Shown here piece after piece: positions 13,723-18,176 of a stretch of DNA of 18,176 nt (the first letter of the stretch is position 1; every line of letters starts with the position of its first letter). The notes under the pieces are model-generated. The model saw only the letters and a program-made list of their open reading frames with translations, searched no databases and was not told where the DNA came from. The DNA comes from Cyanobacteria bacterium UBA791 (GTDB taxonomy: Bacteria; Cyanobacteriota; Vampirovibrionia; Gastranaerophilales; Gastranaerophilaceae). Both the position numbers and the translations under genes were made by a program. The DNA lies in contig DBIX01000004.1 of NCBI GenBank assembly GCA_002297005.1, forward strand, positions 1 through 18,176, given 5' to 3'.

Positions 13723-14592
13723 TTAAGCATTTAAAACTTCTTTTATTATTGAAACAAAATCATTTAATGGTTTCCCTGATTTTTTACTATAAATTGCACA
13801 TATATCTCTTGTTGGTCTATAGTTTTTTATTTTTTTATAATTAATATCATTATTATATTTTGCAAACAATTGAGGTATAAAAGTTACACCCAAGCCTTGT
13901 TCTACCAAGGAGTGAGCAGTCTCTACATTTCTACATTCTGCCAAAATATTTGGTTCAAATTTGGATTTTTTACACAAATCAAGTACTAAACGTCCTAACA
14001 TTTGTTCTTTTGAAAGAGTTATAAAAGAAGAGTCTTTTAAATCCGATAAATCGATTTCTTCTTGTTCTATTAAATAAGTTTTTGGAATATCTAAATAAAT
14101 TTCCTCTCTCATTAATAATTCACTATTATACAAAACTGAATCAATATTATTTTCATCCAAAAGTACATCTAATTCCTGATTTTCAAGCATTTTATGAAGT
14201 ATTGGAGTTGGATACTCTTTTATCACAACAAAAGAATGAGGATATAAATTTCTAAATTCTTTTATAACTTGAGGTAGAAGATAAATACTTCTGTGCGTTG
14301 CAACACCTACAATAATTCGAACATTGTTCTGAGTAGAAATTTCTTTTATTTTTTCTAACATTTCTTCTTGAGAAGCTAAAACTTCTTTTGCCCAGTTTAT
14401 ATAAACTTCACCAGCATAAGTTAATTTTAAAGGTGTAACGTTTGTTTCAAATAATTTTGTACCTAATTCACCTTCAAGATTTTTGATACATTGACTCAAA
14501 GAAGATTGAGAAACAAATAATTTTTTTGATGCTCTTGTTATATTTAATTCTTCAGCGATTGTGACTATGTATTTTAATTGATTTATATTCAT
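13723..14592 (-). CDS. LysR-family transcriptional regulator
   Basis: 289 residues. Residues 1-60 are the LysR winged helix (MNINQLKYIVTIAEELNITRASKKLFVSQSSLSQCIKNLE in family register, with the SQSSLSQ recognition helix), and about 90-285 form the periplasmic-binding-protein-like effector domain (GVATHRSIYLLPQVIKEF; VEQGLGVTFIPQLFA). The effector is unknown. It is divergently transcribed from a small PQ-loop membrane protein with a T-N11-A box between them, the usual LysR arrangement for regulation of the neighbour and of itself. The ATG has no Shine-Dalgarno sequence, but TGGTATAAT lies 6-7 nt upstream of it, so the mRNA may be leaderless. The C-terminus is complete. Confidence 0.93.
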   Translation of the reverse strand: MNINQLKYIVTIAEELNITRASKKLFVSQSSLSQCIKNLEGELGTKLFETNVTPLKLTYAGEVYINWAKEVLASQEEMLEKIKEISTQNNVRIIVGVATHRSIYLLPQVIKEFRNLYPHSFVVIKEYPTPILHKMLENQELDVLLDENNIDSVLYNSELLMREEIYLDIPKTYLIEQEEIDLSDLKDSSFITLSKEQMLGRLVLDLCKKSKFEPNILAECRNVETAHSLVEQGLGVTFIPQLFAKYNNDINYKKIKNYRPTRDICAIYSKKSGKPLNDFVSIIKEVLNA

Positions 14593-14598
14593 AGGAAA

Positions 14599-14607
14599 AT
14601 TATACCA
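14599..14607 (-). promoter_or_regulatory. Extended -10 promoter of the LysR gene, probably leaderless
   Basis: On the minus strand TGGTATAAT (14607-14599) fits TGnTATAAT. The expected start 7 nt further lies at 14592, the A of the LysR start codon, and no ribosome site precedes that ATG. Confidence 0.5.
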
Positions 14608-14621
14608 TAAGAAAAACTTAT
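14607..14621. promoter_or_regulatory. LysR-type operator (T-N11-A box)
   Basis: ATAAG-AAAAA-CTTAT is a perfect 5-bp dyad with the T-N11-A core of LysR-type binding sites. It lies immediately upstream of the extended -10 of the LysR gene and about 80 nt before the divergent PQ-loop gene, suited to autorepression and to activation of the neighbour. Binding by this particular LysR protein is inferred. Confidence 0.55.
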
Positions 14622-14698
14622 AATTATAATCAAAAATAAGTATTTTTATTTATAAAAATTTTGTTGTATAAAAAGATTGAAAATAAAGGAGATAAAAA

Positions 14699-14971
14699 AT
14701 GAGTATTTTTGAAGCAGGTATGATGGTATGTTTCGGCGCAAGTTGGCCAATCGCTGCTTATAAAACTTACAAAGCAAAATGCGTTGACGGAAAAAGTTTA
14801 AGATTTTCAAGTTTAATTCTATTAGGATATGTTTTCGGTATTATCCATAAAATCTTGTACAGCCAAGATTCGGTAATTGTTTTATACGTTTTAAATATGG
14901 CGTTTCTTCTTTTGGATATCGGATTACACGTCAAATACAAGTACTTTGGAAAGGAAAAAAAATCTAATTAG
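14699..14971 (+). CDS. Small PQ-loop (SemiSWEET-like) membrane protein
   Basis: 90 residues with three predicted membrane helices (about 2-21, 35-54 and 58-79), the size of a single triple-helix bundle. CFGASWPIAAYKTYKAK places the PQ-loop-type SWP motif at the end of helix 1, and VDGKSLRFSSLILLGYVFGIIHK gives the second helix. Such half-transporters work as dimers; SemiSWEETs carry sugars, but many PQ-loop proteins of this size have no known substrate, so sugar transport is only a possibility. AAAGGAG precedes the ATG. The divergent LysR gene and operator suggest control by a small-molecule effector that may be related to its cargo. The C-terminus ends in a basic KKKSN-like cytoplasmic tail. 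Confidence 0.75.
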   Translation: MSIFEAGMMVCFGASWPIAAYKTYKAKCVDGKSLRFSSLILLGYVFGIIHKILYSQDSVIVLYVLNMAFLLLDIGLHVKYKYFGKEKKSN

Positions 14972-15041
14972 TGTCTTTATTTTATTTAGTAGAGTAATGT
15001 CATAACAATCTATTCGTTAATTCAATTTTAAATCTACTATT

Positions 15042-15069
15042 TGCACTCTTTTAAAGAGTGCATTTTTAT
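15042..15069 (+). terminator. Intrinsic terminator after the PQ-loop gene
   Basis: TGCACTC (15042-15048) pairs with GAGTGCA (15056-15062), extendable by one or two A-T pairs, followed by TTTTTATT. It is about 70 nt downstream of the PQ-loop gene stop. The remaining 183-nt gap (14972-15154) shows no other feature I can support apart from AT-rich sequence. Confidence 0.7.
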
Positions 15070-15178
15070 TGTAACAATTTTTGAATTTTACGTTTTAATT
15101 CTCTAAAGCTGTGGAATAAAAAGAATATGCTAACAAAGGTCAAAAGGATTTGGCTTGTTTAAAAATGGAGTTTTGCTT

Positions 15179-16162
15179 ATGAGTGAAATTGGATATTATA
15201 ATTATTACAACAACCCTCACCGTTATTCACCTGATACGGTTCAAGACCGCTATCAACAAATGGTAGATGCATATAATTCTGACAAATTAAAGGCAAAAAG
15301 TTCCGAATACGACCCCTATTCAGAACTTAATTTATCGAGAAGAAATTTAGACGAAAAACTTGCAGATTGGGCAAGTACAGTTCGCTCGCAATGCAAGACA
15401 GAGCAAGAAGTTCACGAGTATTTAAGTGAAAAATACTTTGGCACATCTGATTTTGCATACACAAAAAGATGGGACGAGCCTGAAAAATATGCTATGTTCA
15501 AAAACGACTACAATGCTATTTGTTATGGCACTATTGGTTGTGGAAACTTAGATGACCCAAGATTAAACTATACACCTGAAGATTGGGAAAGTTATGAAGC
15601 AAAAAGCCAAGTTGATAAACATAAATCAATAAGTTTGAACATGCAAAACTTATTGAAAAACAACAATATTACGCTTAACGATGATGATACACTTTTAATT
15701 TCTATAAATCCATACACTCGCGAAGTTGATTTATCAGGAATTGAAAACAACGCTAATTTAGCCCAATTAAAAGGTTTATTAGAGCAAAACAACAATTCCT
15801 CAAACCTTTTGGCTTATGTTAAAAATCAAATGAGCGATTTAGACAGCAATTCTGTTGCAAAAATGCAAGCATATCGTCTTGTTATGGATTACACAGGGCT
15901 TGACCTTTCTAAAATGGAAACAAGAGAGGACGGAAAATACTACACTTCCGACGGAATTGAAATTTCTGAATACTTAAAAGAAAAACTTAAAGACTGCAAA
16001 GATGTACCAATGGAATTCAGGGGTGCTGCGTTTGATTACACAATGCAAAACGTAAACAAAGTTGCACAATTAGGTTGGAGCAATATTCCCGACTTAAATA
16101 TTTCAATCGGCTACAACAACTCAAGTGGCTTTATACCTTATGGCACAAGTTTTGAAGCATAA
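15179..16162 (+). CDS. Uncharacterised protein, possibly DUF4885-like
   Basis: 327 residues from the ATG at 15179, chosen because GGAG lies 8 nt upstream; an in-frame TTG at 15155 with AAGGA upstream would add eight residues. It has no signal peptide, no membrane helix and no catalytic motif I recognise. The N-terminus is Tyr/Asn-rich (EIGYYNYYNNPHRYSPDT), followed by a helical charged region, SEKYFGTSDFAYTKRWDEPEK, NLLKNNNITLNDDDTLLISINPYTREVDLSG and a Gly/Asn-rich end. The order 'KYF..' then 'linear N-N-I-...-L-x-I-x-P-...-V-x-x-S-G' resembles what I remember of DUF4885 proteins in Campylobacterota and Bacilli, with low certainty. It has no operon partner and ends 4 nt from the convergent helicase gene. 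Confidence 0.7.
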   Translation: MSEIGYYNYYNNPHRYSPDTVQDRYQQMVDAYNSDKLKAKSSEYDPYSELNLSRRNLDEKLADWASTVRSQCKTEQEVHEYLSEKYFGTSDFAYTKRWDEPEKYAMFKNDYNAICYGTIGCGNLDDPRLNYTPEDWESYEAKSQVDKHKSISLNMQNLLKNNNITLNDDDTLLISINPYTREVDLSGIENNANLAQLKGLLEQNNNSSNLLAYVKNQMSDLDSNSVAKMQAYRLVMDYTGLDLSKMETREDGKYYTSDGIEISEYLKEKLKDCKDVPMEFRGAAFDYTMQNVNKVAQLGWSNIPDLNISIGYNNSSGFIPYGTSFEA

Positions 16163-16166
16163 AAGA

Positions 16167-18176
16167 CTAATCAACAGAGAAAATTTCTTTGATATCGTCG
16201 ATTGTAAGCGATTTTGTAATATTTCTATCAACTGAAATTACGCTATCAACAAGGTTTCTCTTGATTGATTTAAGTTTTTGAATTTTTTCTTCAACTGTAT
16301 TTTTAGTGATAATTCTATAAACAAATACTTTTTTAGTTTGACCAATACGGTAAGCACGGTCTGTCGCTTGATCTTCAACCGCAGGATTCCACCAAGGGTC
16401 ATAGTGAATTACATAATCTGCACCTGTCAAGTTCAAACCTGTACCACCAGCCTTCAAACTGATTAAAAAGATTGGTATATTTGTTGATGAGTTAAATCTT
16501 TCAACTGCACCTTGACGGTCTTTTGTCTTACCTGTCAAATATTCATAAGGGATTCCAGCTCTTTCGCACCAAGCCTTGATAATATCAAGCATATCAACGA
16601 ATTGGCTGAATAGAAGAACTCTATGACCTTCTGAAATAATTTGTTCAAGCATACCTTTCAAGTGTTCAAATTTACCTGATTGAATATCACCTTTAACCAT
16701 ATCTTTATCGTATAAACGAGGGTGACAGCAAATTTGACGCAAGCGTAACAACGCAGAGAAGATAGACATTCTACTCTTTTCAAGACCGTTTTGTTCAATA
16801 GATTTGAACAATTCTTCTTTTGTACTATCCAATACTTCAAGATAGAAGTCTTTTTGTTCTGGAGTCATTTCGCAGTATGCAATGTTTTCCACTTTATCAG
16901 GTAAATCCTTCGCTACGTCACGTTTCATACGACGTAAAATGAATGGATAAATTTGCATTTTCAAGCGTTTTTCAACTGTTTTGTCTTGACGTTCCATAAT
17001 TGGATTTACATATCTAAAGTTGAATTCTGCAACGTTAAACAAGAAGCCTGGCATCAAGAAATCAAATACAGACCACAATTCTTCCAATCTGTTTTCGATT
17101 GGAGTACCTGAAAGTGCCAATCTGTGGTCAGAATCTAACATTTTAACGGCTTGAGCTGTTTGGCTCATTGCGTTTTTGATGTTTTGAGATTCATCTAAAA
17201 CAACATATCTGAATTTGATATTCTTTAATTCTTCGATATCACGTCTAATCAACGCATAACTCGTGATTACAATATCGTGTTCAGGAATTTTGTCGAACAA
17301 ACTTTTTCTATCAACACCGGCAAGTTTCAAGCAACTCAATTCTGGTGTGAATTTTTGGATTTCTGATTCCCAATTGAATACAACAGAAGTTGGGCAAACT
17401 ACCAACACAGGCATCGAGCCGTCTTCTTCCTTAGCTTTTTGAATTAAGCTCAAGGCTTGAAGTGTTTTACCAAGCCCCATATCGTCAGCAAGAATACCGT
17501 TTAAGCCGTATTTGTACATAAACCACAACCAGCTGAAACCTTTCATTTGGTATTCACGAAGTTCTGCATTTACACCTTTTGGTAAAGTTAAGTTTTCATC
17601 AGTTGAGAACGATGTAATTTGAGACCAGAATTTTTCAAAATCCTCGCTCAATACAAGTTCAAAACCTCTATTTTTCAACTCTTGAACCAAACCTGCACGA
17701 TATGTTTTTACCATGAATTTGTTTTCATCATTTCGGTACGCATCAAACGAGTTAAAAGATCTCATCATCGCATAAATATCTTCTGCCGGATATTCAACAA
17801 AGCCTAAACTTCTTACACGACTGTATTTTTCATTGTTTTGAATTGTTTCATAAATTTCATCAAAGTTGATAACATCTTCACCAACTTGACCGTATAATTG
17901 AATTTCAAAACTGTCTTTTGAATCTTCTGAAAAGTCGATTTTAGCGCACATTTTGAAAGGTTCTTCAATAAGTTTGAAAAAGCTAATATCGTCCTTTTCC
18001 TCAAACACCCAACCTTCGCCAGCTTTGTTCATATAATAATTATAGAAGTCGATTGCGTTTTCTTTCTCCATTGCCAAGTTGTTTGTTTGCATTGGAACGA
18101 ATTTGCAAGCTAAAAGCATTTGATAAGCTGAAATTTCGTGTTGGATATTACGTTTAACCCAATAAACCATATCGTC
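16167..18176 (-). CDS. SNF2/RapA-type helicase, C-terminal part (5' end outside window)
   Basis: The frame stays open to the window edge (two codons beyond the Met at 18170), so the N-terminus is missing; bacterial SNF2 proteins of this kind are often about 1,000-1,100 residues and may carry an N-terminal SWIM zinc finger. Counting from that Met: a poorly conserved N-terminal region (1-195), then SNF2 ATPase motifs: I, ADDMGLGKT (228-236, K235); II, LDESQN (325-330), with DESQ where DEAQ/DEAH is usual; III, SGTPIENRLEEL (354-365); and the C-terminal lobe with LLFSQFVDMLDII, ISLKAGGTGLNL and QATDRAYRIGQ. It is an ATP-dependent DNA translocase without a known bacterial task; it may act in repair or transcription recycling. 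The gene is convergent with the preceding gene. Confidence 0.92.
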   Translation of the reverse strand, partial: DDMVYWVKRNIQHEISAYQMLLACKFVPMQTNNLAMEKENAIDFYNYYMNKAGEGWVFEEKDDISFFKLIEEPFKMCAKIDFSEDSKDSFEIQLYGQVGEDVINFDEIYETIQNNEKYSRVRSLGFVEYPAEDIYAMMRSFNSFDAYRNDENKFMVKTYRAGLVQELKNRGFELVLSEDFEKFWSQITSFSTDENLTLPKGVNAELREYQMKGFSWLWFMYKYGLNGILADDMGLGKTLQALSLIQKAKEEDGSMPVLVVCPTSVVFNWESEIQKFTPELSCLKLAGVDRKSLFDKIPEHDIVITSYALIRRDIEELKNIKFRYVVLDESQNIKNAMSQTAQAVKMLDSDHRLALSGTPIENRLEELWSVFDFLMPGFLFNVAEFNFRYVNPIMERQDKTVEKRLKMQIYPFILRRMKRDVAKDLPDKVENIAYCEMTPEQKDFYLEVLDSTKEELFKSIEQNGLEKSRMSIFSALLRLRQICCHPRLYDKDMVKGDIQSGKFEHLKGMLEQIISEGHRVLLFSQFVDMLDIIKAWCERAGIPYEYLTGKTKDRQGAVERFNSSTNIPIFLISLKAGGTGLNLTGADYVIHYDPWWNPAVEDQATDRAYRIGQTKKVFVYRIITKNTVEEKIQKLKSIKRNLVDSVISVDRNITKSLTIDDIKEIFSVD

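Overview
The window reads as a piece of an AT-rich, anaerobic, fermentative bacterial chromosome. It has dense gene packing, standard start and stop codons and Shine-Dalgarno sites, and no tRNA, rRNA, CRISPR array or insertion sequence that I can see. A small protein beginning MISKITPVSFKG carries the N-terminal 'PVSFKG' signature I associate with Gastranaerophilales (Melainabacteria/Vampirovibrionia, the non-photosynthetic gut relatives of cyanobacteria). [FeFe] hydrogenases, a fermentative AdhE, a CHASE2-type cyclase and CsaB fit that lineage. The placement is an inference at roughly 60% confidence; a Clostridia-like host is the main alternative.

Left part (1-7978): a fermentation and redox-balance block. 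It opens with the C-terminal two thirds of AdhE (aldehyde/alcohol dehydrogenase), closed by a strong 17-bp terminator hairpin. A tightly packed same-strand run follows: Rex (NADH-sensing repressor), a small thioredoxin-fold [2Fe-2S] protein, a PAS-containing sensory [FeFe] hydrogenase (HydS-like), a SpoIIE/PP2C phosphatase coupled by a TAATG overlap, a second small [2Fe-2S] protein, a second [FeFe] hydrogenase that keeps the catalytic motifs (group B type), and an isochorismatase-fold hydrolase. The layout suggests that NADH (Rex) and H2 (sensory hydrogenase plus phosphatase) are both read out beside a hydrogen-cycling enzyme. The H-cluster maturases HydE/F/G are not in the window.

Middle (8020-13190): a HIT protein and a spermidine synthase homolog with substituted catalytic aspartates run rightward. 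They converge on a leftward CHASE2-adenylate cyclase plus single-domain response regulator pair. Rightward again come a divergent KDPG/KHG-type aldolase and csaB (polysaccharide pyruvyl transferase), ending at a perfect 18-bp hairpin shared with the convergent PVSFKG gene.

Right part (13259-18176): the PVSFKG small protein sits behind an approximately 180-nt, locally GC-rich and foldable leader on the minus strand, which I could not assign to a known RNA family. Next are a LysR regulator divergent from a small PQ-loop membrane protein with an LTTR-type operator between them, an uncharacterised 327-residue protein (possibly DUF4885-like), and a convergent SNF2-family helicase cut by the window end.

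The most notable items are the sensory/catalytic hydrogenase pair with phosphatase and Rex, the unassigned structured leader, the catalytically altered SpeE homolog, a possible internal translation start that would release the alcohol-dehydrogenase half of AdhE, and candidate leaderless promoters.
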